Source of the DNA: a bacterium
GTDB taxonomy: Bacteria; Electryoneota; Electryoneia; Electryoneales; Electryoneaceae
Assembly: GCA_020444265.1 (NCBI GenBank)
Contig: JAHLLH010000010.1
Span: 1 to 64,000 of the forward strand
Direction: 5' to 3'
Length of the DNA: 64,000 nucleotides
The notes beneath the pieces are model-generated. The model had not been told where the DNA came from and searched no databases. It saw only the letters and a list, made by a program, of their open reading frames with translations. Position 1 is the first letter of the stretch; each line of letters opens with the position of its first letter. Positions 1 through 7,974 of this stretch are shown piece after piece. The position numbers and the translations under genes were made by a program.

Positions 1-85
1 AACATGAACTACGAAACGAAAATCGCTTGACTGCCAAAACAGTCGCTACATTTGACAACCCCCCGTACCCATACCGGAGCTGACC

Positions 86-622
86 ATGAACGCGCCTGAT
101 CAGATGGAAACCGACCGCCTCCTCCTGCGCAAAATCCGCTTCGAGGATGCGGACTGGATATTCAGTCGTTATGCTACTGATCCCTCTGTATCCCGCTATC
201 TCCGTTGGCAACCGCACCGTTCCATTTCCGAGACCCATCAATTCCTCGAAGAAGCCTTGCGGGGCTGGAAAGCGGGGCGCGCCTTTACCTACATCATCGA
301 GAAACGATCCAGCGGAGAAGGGGTTGGGACTATCGACATACGTGACCAAAGCAGCGATCTCGAAATCGGCTATGTCCTCGCCCAACCCTTCTGGGGCCTA
401 GGTTACGCTACCGAAGCAGCGACCGCAGTCATCGAGTGGGCCAAACAGCAGCAGGACATCCATCGCATCCACGCCTACTGCGACCCCGACAATCCCGCCA
501 GCAGCCGTGTCCTCGAAAAGGCTGGCCTGACCTTTGTCAAGATCCTGCCGCATTTCGGAGTACACCCGAACGTGAGTGATGAACCGAGGGATATACGGTT
601 GTTCGAGTGGCATCGAGCGTAG
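86..622 (+). CDS. GNAT-family N-acetyltransferase (RimJ/RimL-like)
   Basis: A 178-residue single-domain acetyltransferase that probably moves acetyl from acetyl-CoA to an amine of a protein N-terminus or small molecule. The N-terminus METDRLLLRKIRFEDAD is typical of the RimJ/RimL subgroup. GYVLAQPFWGLGYATEA around residues 110-127 is the acetyl-CoA pyrophosphate loop (Q/RxxGxG/A), and NPASSRVLEKAGL is the usual motif-B helix. The ATG follows a GGAG at a normal distance. The TAG stop (620-622) lies inside the terminal repeat of the palindromic element starting at 619, so the native C-terminus may have been altered by that insertion. The substrate cannot be told from sequence. The 85 bases upstream hold no gene I can support; a frame ending at position 30 could be the tail of an upstream gene. 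Confidence 0.88.
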   Translation: MNAPDQMETDRLLLRKIRFEDADWIFSRYATDPSVSRYLRWQPHRSISETHQFLEEALRGWKAGRAFTYIIEKRSSGEGVGTIDIRDQSSDLEIGYVLAQPFWGLGYATEAATAVIEWAKQQQDIHRIHAYCDPDNPASSRVLEKAGLTFVKILPHFGVHPNVSDEPRDIRLFEWHRA

Positions 623-737
623 GCCGGGGTTTCCAACCCCGGCAACAAAAGAAGGGGCCTCAGGGCCCCTGATACCTTTTTATAAGGAACGTCATGGCGA
701 TGCCATGACATCGCCGGGGTTGGAAACCCCGGCCTAC
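619..737. repeat. Family A palindromic element, copy 1 (perfect 25-bp terminal inverted repeats)
   Basis: The ends at 619-643 and 713-737 are perfect inverted complements (GTAGGCCGGGG.../...CCCCGGCCTAC). Each end is itself a small palindrome (CCGGGG-N7-CCCCGG). The interior holds a GGGGCC/GGCCCC hairpin with a T-run when read on the minus strand, and the palindrome GTCATGGCGATGCCATGAC. The interior matches the copy at 18531-18648 in inverted orientation. The left end supplies the stop codon of the acetyltransferase gene. Confidence 0.85.
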
Positions 738-745
738 ATCTGAGT

Positions 746-799
746 TCGGTCAGGTCTCCCGACCTGACCGAAAAAGCGGCAGGTCGGGAGACCTGCCGC
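746..799. repeat. Paired CAGGTC hairpins
   Basis: Two adjacent hairpins, CGGTCAGGTC-TCCC-GACCTGACCG (747-770) and GCGGCAGGTC-GGGA-GACCTGCCGC (776-799). Their cores are reverse complements of each other, so the pair also forms a larger inverted repeat. The same GCGGCAGGTC/GACCTGCCGC stem is found at 26811-26838, and a decayed relative lies near 1153-1172. Confidence 0.75.
771..799 (-). terminator. Rho-independent terminator of the 68-residue protein gene
   Basis: Read on the minus strand, GCGGCAGGTC-TCCC-GACCTGCCGC is followed directly by TTTTTC, 16 bases past the stop of the small gene at 815-1021. A 10-bp GC-rich stem plus U-tract is a standard intrinsic terminator. Confidence 0.75.
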
Positions 800-814
800 A
801 ACGATTATCGCGGT

Positions 815-1021
815 TTACTGCGTGTGGCAAGCGTTCGAACAGTAATAGCATCCGTTCGATTGTTTGTAAGTCTTCTTCGCTTCCTTCACGGCATCTTGGC
901 AATTGGTGTAATCCCCAAGATACTTTCGGTTTTGTTCTTCAGGCATGTACGTGCAACCACTCTTGTGAACTTCATGATCGCCGTTTGCCTGAGCGTTCTT
1001 GTTGACATAGTACTTCGCCAT
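815..1021 (-). CDS. Small conserved Cys-rich protein of unknown function (68 aa)
   Basis: Begins MAKYYVNKNAQANGDHEVHK at an ATG preceded by AGGAGG six bases away, which fixes the start; longer in-frame starts upstream lack a ribosome site. The protein has Cys residues in HKSGCTYM, DYTNCQDAV, and the C-terminal NGCYYCSNACH, which look like a small metal-binding or disulfide cluster. There is no signal peptide. The arrangement NxNGDHEVHKxGC...YLGxxxxC...AKKxYxQxNGCxYCxxxCH is familiar from uncharacterised proteins in many bacteria; no function is known to me. It is monocistronic, with its own promoter-like sequence and terminator. Confidence 0.8.
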   Translation of the reverse strand: MAKYYVNKNAQANGDHEVHKSGCTYMPEEQNRKYLGDYTNCQDAVKEAKKTYKQSNGCYYCSNACHTQ

Positions 1022-1085
1022 GTTGCCTCCTTTTTCTGGAATGATACATCGACGAGATGGGGAGGCGAAGCTGATAGTGATTAGT

Positions 1086-1115
1086 AAGATAGGGTGAAAA
1101 ATTTGTAAAAGTAAA
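1086..1115 (-). promoter_or_regulatory. Candidate sigma70-type promoter for the 68-aa gene
   Basis: On the minus strand TTTACT (1110-1115), an 18-bp spacer and TATCTT (1086-1091) lie about 65 bases before the start codon in an AT-rich patch. Fair but not exact consensus. Confidence 0.35.
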
Positions 1116-1193
1116 TATAAATAGGCGTAAATCTGACGAAAGCGGCGGGAAATTTGAGCAGGTCGAGAGACCGGCGGCAACATTGTTAGAAGT

Positions 1194-1242
1194 AACGTCA
1201 TGGCGTCGCCATGACAACGCCGGATTCAAGAATCCGGCCTAC
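1194..1242. repeat. Family A palindromic element, partial copy 3
   Basis: Contains the interior palindrome GTCATGGCGTCGCCATGAC and one intact end (1219-1242, GCCGGATTCAAGAATCCGGC followed by CTAC). The opposite end is missing; upstream is a degraded CAGGTC hairpin. The CTAC end, read on the minus strand, is GTAG and supplies the TAG stop of the potassium channel gene. Confidence 0.7.
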
Positions 1243-2246
1243 GCTTCCAACCGGAATTCCTTTTGGAATTTCTTGATCTGGGGCTCGGTCCCGAGGACGA
1301 GGACACGGTCTTTGGGTTGGATGCGGACGTCGCCGTCGGGGTGGAGGACCATACGGCCATCCTCGCGCTCGATGCCCATGATCATCGCGCCGCCGGTGAC
1401 ACGCCTCAGGTCGAGCTCCTTCAGCGATTTGCCGATCAGGATGTTGGTCGCGGGGATGATCGCCTGCTCCATGTGGAGATCGTCCGAGAAGGTGCGGCTG
1501 AAGAGGTCCATGAACTCGATGAAGCCGGGTTTGAGGACCAGGGTGGTCAGGCGTCGCCCGGAAATCTTGAAAGGCAATTCGACACGGTCCGCCCCAGCAC
1601 GTCTCAACTTCGCTACGCTGTTGTCATCGATTCCGCGTGCCACAATTTGCATTTTCGGATTCATCTCACGGGCGGTGATGGTCACCATCACGTTGCTCGC
1701 ATCTCCTGTCAACGCTGCGACCAGACCGTAGGCTTTCTTCACCCCTGCCTCTTCGAGGATGGTCTCGTCGGACGCGTCCCCACGGATCACCAGGAATCCC
1801 GCATCGAGGGCCGCACTTGCGTGATCATGGTCGACCTCGACAACACAGAACTGAGCATTGGCTTCATCGAGCTCACGTGCGATTTCACGTCCCAGCTTAC
1901 CATACCCGGCGACGATGACATGGTTCTCAAGGCTGTGGATTTTTTTCTCCATACGTCGTCCCTTTAGAGTTTCCATGATTTCGCCGCCCACGATGTAGCG
2001 GGTCAGGCTGGTGAGGCCGTACGCGCCGACGGTCAGCGCGGAAATGATCAGCACGATGGTAAAGGCACGTCCTGCCGCATCCAGTTCGCCCACCTCACGG
2101 TAGCCGACGGTTGAGACGGTGATCATCGTCATGTAGAGGGATTCCTCGATGGAAAAGCCCTCGAGGATGTGGTAGCCGAGAGTGCCAAACACGATGACAA
2201 ACAGGAGCGCCAGAAAGCTGAGCAGCAGTCGTAATCGGACGCTCAT
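1239..2246 (-). CDS. Potassium channel with RCK (TrkA-N/TrkA-C) regulatory domains
   Basis: A 335-residue ion channel of the two-TM plus RCK class. TM1 spans about residues 5-25, a pore helix precedes the selectivity filter TVGYREVGE near residues 46-54, and TM2 covers about 62-85. A Rossmann-fold RCK-N domain starts at VIVAGYGKLGREIARELD (GxGxxG nucleotide-binding loop) and runs to about 230. An RCK-C domain fills the last 85 residues. The family conducts K+ across the inner membrane and is gated by Ca2+, nucleotide or redox ligands; the ligand here is not evident. Length is normal. The start is ATG with an upstream GGGGGTGA. The gene stands alone, and its TAG stop is contributed by a family A repeat. 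Confidence 0.9.
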   Translation of the reverse strand: MSVRLRLLLSFLALLFVIVFGTLGYHILEGFSIEESLYMTMITVSTVGYREVGELDAAGRAFTIVLIISALTVGAYGLTSLTRYIVGGEIMETLKGRRMEKKIHSLENHVIVAGYGKLGREIARELDEANAQFCVVEVDHDHASAALDAGFLVIRGDASDETILEEAGVKKAYGLVAALTGDASNVMVTITAREMNPKMQIVARGIDDNSVAKLRRAGADRVELPFKISGRRLTTLVLKPGFIEFMDLFSRTFSDDLHMEQAIIPATNILIGKSLKELDLRRVTGGAMIMGIEREDGRMVLHPDGDVRIQPKDRVLVLGTEPQIKKFQKEFRLEA

Positions 2247-2334
2247 AGGGTCACCCCCGGGTTGGATGCGGTTTCAGTCACGGTGGAGTATACGAAAATT
2301 CAATAGGGGACGGTATGCTGCAAAGGCCAATCGA

Positions 2335-2362
2335 CTGACCCGACACTTCAGTGTCGGGTCAG
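2335..2362. repeat. Perfect 13-bp inverted repeat (hairpin)
   Basis: CTGACCCGACACT-TC-AGTGTCGGGTCAG forms a perfect 13-bp stem between the potassium channel gene and the end of gatE. It lies 24 bases past the gatE stop on the minus strand but has no T-run, so it may stall transcription or stabilise the 3' end rather than act as an intrinsic terminator. Confidence 0.6.
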
Positions 2363-2385
2363 GGCGCGTAGTTAAGCAGTAGAGC

Positions 2386-4278
2386 CTACCCTTCTAACAT
2401 CCTCAATACATCCGCCGAGGAGACTCGTCCGGCGAGACGGGCCATGACCAGACCCATCGCGATGGGGTGGAGGTTCTCTTCGACGCGAGGTTCCAGTTCA
2501 CGGGCGGCGTCAAGGGCCTTTGCGACTTCGTCACGGACATCACTTTCCTCGAGTGGGAACCAGCCCAACTCGCCAAGGATCTCGCCAAAACTGAGGTCGG
2601 GTTCGGCGGTCCAGGCGGATAGCAGGTCGAACAGCCCTTCGCGGTACACCTTGCCCGAGCCGAGCGCACGCAGGATCATTTCGAGCTTCTTCTCGTTCAG
2701 GTTCTCGACTGGGACCTCTTGACGACTTAACGCCACCAGCATCCGTGTCAGCACTTCCGCGGCACGCATCGGGGCAACAGCTTTCTCTTCGATCAGCCGG
2801 TCATAGAGATTTGCCCAGGGGCTGAAGGACAGCCGTGCAGCCATATCTGCGGACAGGCCCTGCTCGAGGTAGCGTTCCTCACGAATCCAGGGCAGAACGG
2901 GGACCATTGCGCGGGCTCGTTCGACACGCTCGTCGGTCAGCATCGTCGGCGGGGAGTCCGTGTCGGGATACATGCGGTCCGGGCCGGGCAGGACACGTTC
3001 GAAGTCGGTGGCATTGTTGGCAAGCGCCTGACGGGTTTCGCTGGGGATCCCATCAATCGCTTCGGCGTAACGGTCGATCACTTCACGAGCCGCAGTCTCG
3101 GTGTCCTCGTCGGACCCCCAAACGACGACCACAGCATCCTCATCACCGCAACCAGCCAGCTCGTGCAAGAGGTCGAGATCGTTCCGATCCAGCCCACCGC
3201 CGAGGTCGGTGTGGAAGAGGTTGGGCACTTGGTCAAGGCAGGCGATGACACGGACCCGTCCGGCGAGATCATCCGCAAACACACGTCCCCCCGAAAGCTC
3301 GTGGCTCAAAATTCCGAGCGATTTCGGCAGCTTGATCACACGGACCGTGTCGCCCGCTTTGAGGGCAGCCATCAGCTCCGGCTGATGCAGCTCAGCATCG
3401 GTTGGGACCACATGGACCGTGCCAGGTCTGTCACCTGCTTTCAGACCGCTATCTTGAAGGGTCTTACTGATATCGAGCAGTTCCTGCTGACGCAGGGCCT
3501 CGTAGGCAGTGAGTTCCGGGATACGAGGGATGCGCGGCACACCCTTGATCTCGACGCGGGTCGATCCTTCGATCGAGACATTGACATCCTGACGGCCTGC
3601 ACCGCTGCCGCGACGGACCATCTGGGTGGCGCGCAGCAGACGTCGAATCCGTTCCGCCGCTTCACCCGCCTCCTCCGGAGTGTTGAGGTTGCTGTCGGTC
3701 ACCACCTCGATGATAGGCATCGACAAGCGGTCGGCCATGAAGATGACACGGTGCCCCTCATCGGAGATTTCACGGCAGGCATCTTCCTCGAGACCGAGCT
3801 GGATGATCTTGATCACTTTGCCGCTCGACAGGGTGATTTCACCGTCCACACCGACAATCGTCGTCCGCTGGAACCCGGCCGGGATGGAACCATCGAGGTA
3901 CTGCTTGCGGATAATATGCAGCTCACCAACGATCTTGCACTTGAGCGCAAGGGCGATGGTCAATGCGATGTCCACCGCCTGGTCGTTGATGAGGAAAGGA
4001 GGATTGTCATCCATCTCATAGGTGCAGACGGTGTCCCGGTTCAGACGATAGATAATTTCTTTCTTCGTCTTGAATTCCATCAACGCGGTACCGTCATATT
4101 CACCCAACTCGCTGAGAGTCGGACGCATGTGACGTTGCACTTCGGCGTGGTACTTGTCGCTGTATTTGCCGGCGGGGCAATGGCAGAAGAGCTTCTTTTC
4201 GGTGAGCAACTGGTGGTGAATTTCGAGGCCGCAACGGAAGCCGAGGGCTTTCCAGTCGGCGCTGGGCATATTCTGCAT
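2386..4278 (-). CDS. gatE: Archaeal-type Glu-tRNA(Gln) amidotransferase subunit E
   Basis: A 630-residue protein matching GatE, the tRNA-binding kinase subunit of the archaeal GatDE complex that turns Glu-tRNA(Gln) into Gln-tRNA(Gln). The N-terminus has FRCGLEIHHQL followed by KLFCHCP, the GatB/GatE signature. Mid-protein, VLPGPDRMYPDTDSPP is the GatE form of the cradle motif. A region around residues 300-420 (VIKLPKSLGILSHEL...) resembles the GAD insertion that separates GatE from GatB. The C-terminus is the helical YqeY-like tail. The start was set at MQNMPSADW, which has AGGAG 10 bases upstream; the frame extends 56 codons further without family similarity. No gatD is visible nearby. GatE is characteristic of archaea and unusual in bacteria. 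Confidence 0.85.
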   Translation of the reverse strand: MQNMPSADWKALGFRCGLEIHHQLLTEKKLFCHCPAGKYSDKYHAEVQRHMRPTLSELGEYDGTALMEFKTKKEIIYRLNRDTVCTYEMDDNPPFLINDQAVDIALTIALALKCKIVGELHIIRKQYLDGSIPAGFQRTTIVGVDGEITLSSGKVIKIIQLGLEEDACREISDEGHRVIFMADRLSMPIIEVVTDSNLNTPEEAGEAAERIRRLLRATQMVRRGSGAGRQDVNVSIEGSTRVEIKGVPRIPRIPELTAYEALRQQELLDISKTLQDSGLKAGDRPGTVHVVPTDAELHQPELMAALKAGDTVRVIKLPKSLGILSHELSGGRVFADDLAGRVRVIACLDQVPNLFHTDLGGGLDRNDLDLLHELAGCGDEDAVVVVWGSDEDTETAAREVIDRYAEAIDGIPSETRQALANNATDFERVLPGPDRMYPDTDSPPTMLTDERVERARAMVPVLPWIREERYLEQGLSADMAARLSFSPWANLYDRLIEEKAVAPMRAAEVLTRMLVALSRQEVPVENLNEKKLEMILRALGSGKVYREGLFDLLSAWTAEPDLSFGEILGELGWFPLEESDVRDEVAKALDAARELEPRVEENLHPIAMGLVMARLAGRVSSADVLRMLEG

Positions 4279-4412
4279 CGGGACCCGTCTCCTGCCGGTA
4301 CAATCGTTGGTCGGACGTCTTGTCTGATGGTCCAAAAAGGTGACGGGGTAGTTTAGTGTTCCACAGGAAGCGCCGCAACGGGTGGGGAGGCGCGCGAGGG
4401 GGAGTGGTTTCT

Positions 4413-4441
4413 TTGTCCAAGTGCTCTCAAACGTGTAGATT
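4413..4441 (+). promoter_or_regulatory. Candidate sigma70 promoter of the secreted-protein/nucleoside salvage operon
   Basis: TTGTCC, 17-bp spacer, TAGATT, ending 24 bases before the first start codon of the operon. Moderate match only. Confidence 0.35.
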
Positions 4442-4464
4442 AGCAAAGATGGGGATCACTCTGC

Positions 4465-5286
4465 ATGGGGGATGGGATGGGTCAAGCGAACCGATGGATT
4501 TTACCTGCTGCCGCAGTGCTACTGCTTGGTTGCCAGCCTCTGCTCGCAGAAGAATCCGAATCCCCACCATCCGATGCTGTCGGGGCGCATGTTTTTACCT
4601 TTACTCCGGGCTGGAACCTGATCAGCTTTCCACTGATAGACGAGAATGACACATTTGTAGAGTTGTTTTATGGTCACCTCGATGGCACAGGAACCAGCGA
4701 GAACTCGGACTTGATCCGTGGGATCAACCCGGAGACGGGATTGATGGATTCTCTCTGGTTTGAGGAAGGTATGGTGCCACATGGCGGGCTTGCATTGCAT
4801 CCTCCCTCGCCAGGTGCAGCCTACTGGCTATACCGGAATCCCATGTTTGAGGAGAATGCTCGACTGGTTGTGATGGGGCAACCTCGTACAGAGCCATCGT
4901 TGGACCGTGGCACCTTTGAACCGGGCACTCATCTGGTTGGCACCTTTTACGCGGATGTTATTCCCTTCAGCGAATCAGGACTGGCAGAAGCGGGTATCGA
5001 ACCCTCACCCGGGATCCTCGGCCCTGAAGGGGATGGTGTGGAGGCGGTACTGGGTTGGGATACGATCGAGCAGCGCTACCGGATGGCCTATTTCGATGGG
5101 GAACAGTGGCGAGGCGATCTACCCGCCATGCTGCCAGGGCATGGATACCTGTTGTGGAACCGTCATCTGATCGATTGGGATCAATTTGCTGATCCAACAC
5201 ATGTTCATCAGGTTGCTACCACCCCTGAACCCTTTTCATTACCACCGGTAAACCGGGTTCATTCGATTGAGGGGAGGGGACAATGA
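4465..5286 (+). CDS. Secreted protein of unknown function, first gene of operon
   Basis: A 273-residue exported protein. A signal peptide covers about residues 8-29 (ILPAAAVLLLGCQPLLA); a Cys in it could be a lipobox (LLGC), so lipoprotein status is possible. The mature part opens with the phrase FTFTPGWNLISFPL, which recurs in T9SS-associated surface proteins, and has a similar motif later (GTHLVGTFY...GHGYLLWNR). No catalytic motif is seen. It ends in the ATGA overlap with the next gene, so the two are translationally coupled. ATG 4465 was chosen; ATG 4477, just after GGGGGATGG, is an equally good start. Confidence 0.7.
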   Translation: MGDGMGQANRWILPAAAVLLLGCQPLLAEESESPPSDAVGAHVFTFTPGWNLISFPLIDENDTFVELFYGHLDGTGTSENSDLIRGINPETGLMDSLWFEEGMVPHGGLALHPPSPGAAYWLYRNPMFEENARLVVMGQPRTEPSLDRGTFEPGTHLVGTFYADVIPFSESGLAEAGIEPSPGILGPEGDGVEAVLGWDTIEQRYRMAYFDGEQWRGDLPAMLPGHGYLLWNRHLIDWDQFADPTHVHQVATTPEPFSLPPVNRVHSIEGRGQ

Positions 5287-6551
5287 GAGGTGTAACCCTT
5301 CTTCTGGTTTTCTTTCTGGTGGCTGGTAGCGTGGTTGCCCAACCCGATAGCGTACCGGTCCTTTTCGCGACAGCGGACACGGTACGTGGCTACCTCGACA
5401 TGCCGGATGCCTATGGCAACCCGGCCCAGGTCGGGAACATCTGGCAACTTATCCGTATCCCAGAAGGATCGGATGGGTATCCGCCCTCCCTCGATCCCGA
5501 TAACTTTGGTATGCCTGGGGAAACGGATGAACTGCTTGCCTCGGGTCGAATCGGGGAAGGGAGTTTCCTACCCGAGGGGAGTCGTGGGATAGGGTTTCTG
5601 CTCAGCTTCCCATCCGACTATCTCCTGGATCGGACGACTCTCCGTGTATTTGGATCCGACACCCTCGCCGAAGGGGTACGCTACCTGGATTCCGGACTGG
5701 CAATGGCGAATCCTCTTGTTTACAGCTTCATGGGTCCGTTCCTCTATCAAACCTTTTCCGCTGGCCATGGTGGCTTCCTGATAAGGGAGTTGAGCGAGGA
5801 GGATTCCATCCTCGCTAGTCCCATCGCAGCCTATCTGGACCCTGCAAGCAATTCAATTGATTGGGGGATCCCGTCGGAAGGTGTTGATGTTTCTTTCGTT
5901 GTTCAGCAGGGGGGATTGGGATTGCAGGCCCTGGTCCTCGAAAGTGCCGCGACACCGATCCGTGGCTGGACCTCGGACTTTCCTCCTCTGCAACGAAATG
6001 TCGTTGTATTGACGGACCAGGTTCGGGAACCAGGCGAGGGAAGGACCGTGACCCTGAGAATGCATTTCTCACAGGAGGAGTTGGATACCCTCTATCATGG
6101 TGAAGTGAGCGTCAACGAGATAGCAATGTTCCGTGAGACGGCTGATGGCTGGGAACTTCTCCCAACCACCTACTCGCCTGGATCAGAGCTGACCTACACC
6201 ACCACCGATCCCGCTCCCTTCTTCGGGCGATTTACTCTGGCACCACGTTGGGCTCTTGGGACAGATGAGGAAACCGATGCACTGCCTCTCGCGTTCAAGC
6301 TTCACCCGGTCTATCCGTCACCCTTTAACCCCGATGCACGGATTCGTCTCGACCTGCCAAGGACCCTTCCAGTCCGGCTCGAGGTCTTCGACATTCTTGG
6401 GCGGCAGGTTGCGACACTCCAGGATGGTGTCTTGCCCGGGGGCAGCCATGCCTTTACCTTCTCCGGCGGTCATCTTGCCAGCGGCACCTATTTCCTCCGC
6501 GTCCGTGCTGGTGACCATCACGCGGTCCAAAAGATGGTACTGATACGATGA
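5283..6551 (+). CDS. Secreted protein with T9SS C-terminal sorting domain
   Basis: A 422-residue protein with an N-terminal signal peptide (MRGVTLLLVFFLVAGSVVAQ). Its last 85 residues form a type A sorting domain: VYPSPFNPDARIRLDL, then VRLEVFDILGRQVATL, then the Gly/His turn and SGTYFLRV. In the T9SS this domain directs export through the SprA channel and is usually removed on attachment to the surface. The central 300 residues are beta-rich and I recognise no enzyme. It overlaps the preceding gene by 4 bases and the following one by 4, placing a T9SS client in the middle of a nucleoside-salvage operon. The cognate translocon gene sprA is at 47974. Confidence 0.8.
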   Translation: MRGVTLLLVFFLVAGSVVAQPDSVPVLFATADTVRGYLDMPDAYGNPAQVGNIWQLIRIPEGSDGYPPSLDPDNFGMPGETDELLASGRIGEGSFLPEGSRGIGFLLSFPSDYLLDRTTLRVFGSDTLAEGVRYLDSGLAMANPLVYSFMGPFLYQTFSAGHGGFLIRELSEEDSILASPIAAYLDPASNSIDWGIPSEGVDVSFVVQQGGLGLQALVLESAATPIRGWTSDFPPLQRNVVVLTDQVREPGEGRTVTLRMHFSQEELDTLYHGEVSVNEIAMFRETADGWELLPTTYSPGSELTYTTTDPAPFFGRFTLAPRWALGTDEETDALPLAFKLHPVYPSPFNPDARIRLDLPRTLPVRLEVFDILGRQVATLQDGVLPGGSHAFTFSGGHLASGTYFLRVRAGDHHAVQKMVLIR

Positions 6552-7555
6552 AACTTTTCCAGATACATCTCCTTTTGCTGCTTGCACTTGCACTGTTGAC
6601 CGCTGGTTGCGGTGGGGATGCTGCGACCGAGCCAAAACCCTTCTTTGTGGCTTCGAGCGGCTACCTGCGTGGCATGACTGAACCCTGCGCCTGCCCGGGC
6701 CATCCATTGGGTGGGCTACCCAGGCGTGCACACCAGATGACGCTGACCATGCGCTGGCCGACGGCTACGATGAAAGTGGATGCCGGCAATTTCATCTCGC
6801 TGGATCGTAATCTCGCGAAACCGGAAACGGAACTGCTGGTCGCCGGCTTGATGAAGCTTGACTACCAGGCAATCCATGTTGCCCGCCGTGACCTGCAAAT
6901 CGGGGTCGATTTCTTACAGGAATTGCAGACCAATTACCTGGTCCCGTTCACGTCAGCCTCCATCCTCGATGCTGAGAGCAACAAACCGATCTTCGATACG
7001 CACAGAATCGTTCGTCTGAAGACCGAAACCGGGCCGATTGATGTCGCGGTGATTGGGGTGACGATGGGGCAGGGTCGTTACCTGCCGCCGGAGTGGGGAG
7101 TTGCGATCAAGGCACCGGAAAAGGCATTGCGTGAGGAATTGGATAGGTTACATGGCAAGGTTGGCGCGGTGGTGCTGCTGACCGATGCACGCCGTCGTGA
7201 AGTTGCCGACTGGCTGGAGAAGGCAGAAGCATTCGATGAGATCGCTGCCATCTTCTCCTGTTCCATCAGCCCAAACCGTTCCACGTATACCACCGTCTCA
7301 GAGGTCCCCTACACGACCAACGGCCAGCAGGGGAAATTCTTCGACATCACCGAACTGACCCCGGGCGAGAATGACCGTTGGAAGATGGACAAGAATGGCT
7401 GGCCGTTGAACGATTCAGTTGAGGATGATCCAGCCATGATGGCCTACCTGGATGAGATGCGCTCGAAGCTTGGGATTGAAGCGACAGCCGACAAAAACAA
7501 GAGCGTCGGGACCATCCTTAAAAGTGATGGGACCAGCTGGGAGTCGGGAAAATGA
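6548..7555 (+). CDS. Lipoprotein related to 5'-nucleotidase metallophosphoesterases, active site degenerate
   Basis: A 335-residue lipoprotein (lipobox LTAGC, acylated Cys21). Residues 44-60, TEPCACPGHPLGGLPRR, carry the CxCP-x-PLGGL-RR motif of a nucleotidase-like subfamily in which these Cys replace the usual DxH metal ligands. KVDAGN (76-81) aligns with the DxGD motif. The later GNHE, His-Gly and GHSH motifs of true 5'-nucleotidases are not present (LLTDARRRE and IFSCSIS stand where they would be). It therefore looks like a binding protein or an enzyme with altered metal chemistry. Joined by ATGA overlaps to the T9SS client upstream and cdd downstream, which fits a role in nucleotide capture. 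A better-preserved paralog is at 18852-19718. Confidence 0.65.
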   Translation: MKLFQIHLLLLLALALLTAGCGGDAATEPKPFFVASSGYLRGMTEPCACPGHPLGGLPRRAHQMTLTMRWPTATMKVDAGNFISLDRNLAKPETELLVAGLMKLDYQAIHVARRDLQIGVDFLQELQTNYLVPFTSASILDAESNKPIFDTHRIVRLKTETGPIDVAVIGVTMGQGRYLPPEWGVAIKAPEKALREELDRLHGKVGAVVLLTDARRREVADWLEKAEAFDEIAAIFSCSISPNRSTYTTVSEVPYTTNGQQGKFFDITELTPGENDRWKMDKNGWPLNDSVEDDPAMMAYLDEMRSKLGIEATADKNKSVGTILKSDGTSWESGK

Positions 7556-7974
7556 GCGCACCAGTCGACAAAGAGCGCAGCTTGATTGATGCTGCCTTAG
7601 CGGTACGTGAACATGCCGCCGCGATCTACTCAGGCTTTAAGGTGGGTGCTGCCCTGCTCGACAGCACCGGACGTACCTGGACCGGCTGTAATGTAGAATC
7701 CTCTTCGTATGGCCTGAGTTGCTGCGCAGAACGGACCGCGCTGTTCAAGGCGATTTCGGAAGGGGTACGTGACTTTGAGACCATCGCGGTTGTCGCGGGC
7801 GGAAACGGTGTGGCAACCCCTTGCGGTGCCTGCCGTCAGGTGCTGCACGATTACGCGCCCAAACTGAAGATCATGTTGCACAATCCTGATACGAACGAGT
7901 CACGCAGTATGCCGCTTTCCGAACTTCTGCCCCATGCCTTCAGCGAGGCGAACCTGAAAGGAACCGGGAGATGA
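7552..7974 (+). CDS. cdd: Cytidine deaminase
   Basis: Deaminates cytidine and deoxycytidine to the uridine forms in pyrimidine salvage. The 140-residue length matches the small tetrameric class. Zinc site: CAE (Cys58-Ala-Glu60, Glu being the proton shuttle) and PCGAC (Cys91 and Cys94). The substrate-binding NVE (47-49) and FKVGAALL are also present. It overlaps the preceding lipoprotein gene and udk by 4 bases each (ATGA), so it is co-translated with the salvage kinases that use its products. Confidence 0.95.
   Translation: MSAPVDKERSLIDAALAVREHAAAIYSGFKVGAALLDSTGRTWTGCNVESSSYGLSCCAERTALFKAISEGVRDFETIAVVAGGNGVATPCGACRQVLHDYAPKLKIMLHNPDTNESRSMPLSELLPHAFSEANLKGTGR

Noticed and set aside
52-80. 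TTGACA upstream of the acetyltransferase gene as promoter
   Set aside because: No acceptable -10 element lies at the proper distance before the start codon.
3163-4356. Long open frame on the plus strand opposite gatE
   Set aside because: It is the complement of a highly conserved coding sequence, with no similarity of its own and no ribosome site. The same applies to long antisense frames opposite iorA, the antiporter, udk and tdk.
6700-6735. CATTGGGTGGGCTACCCAG, similar to a family C repeat, inside the gene at 6548
   Set aside because: It encodes the conserved PLGGLPRRA segment of this protein family, and pairing is imperfect. Coding constraint explains it.
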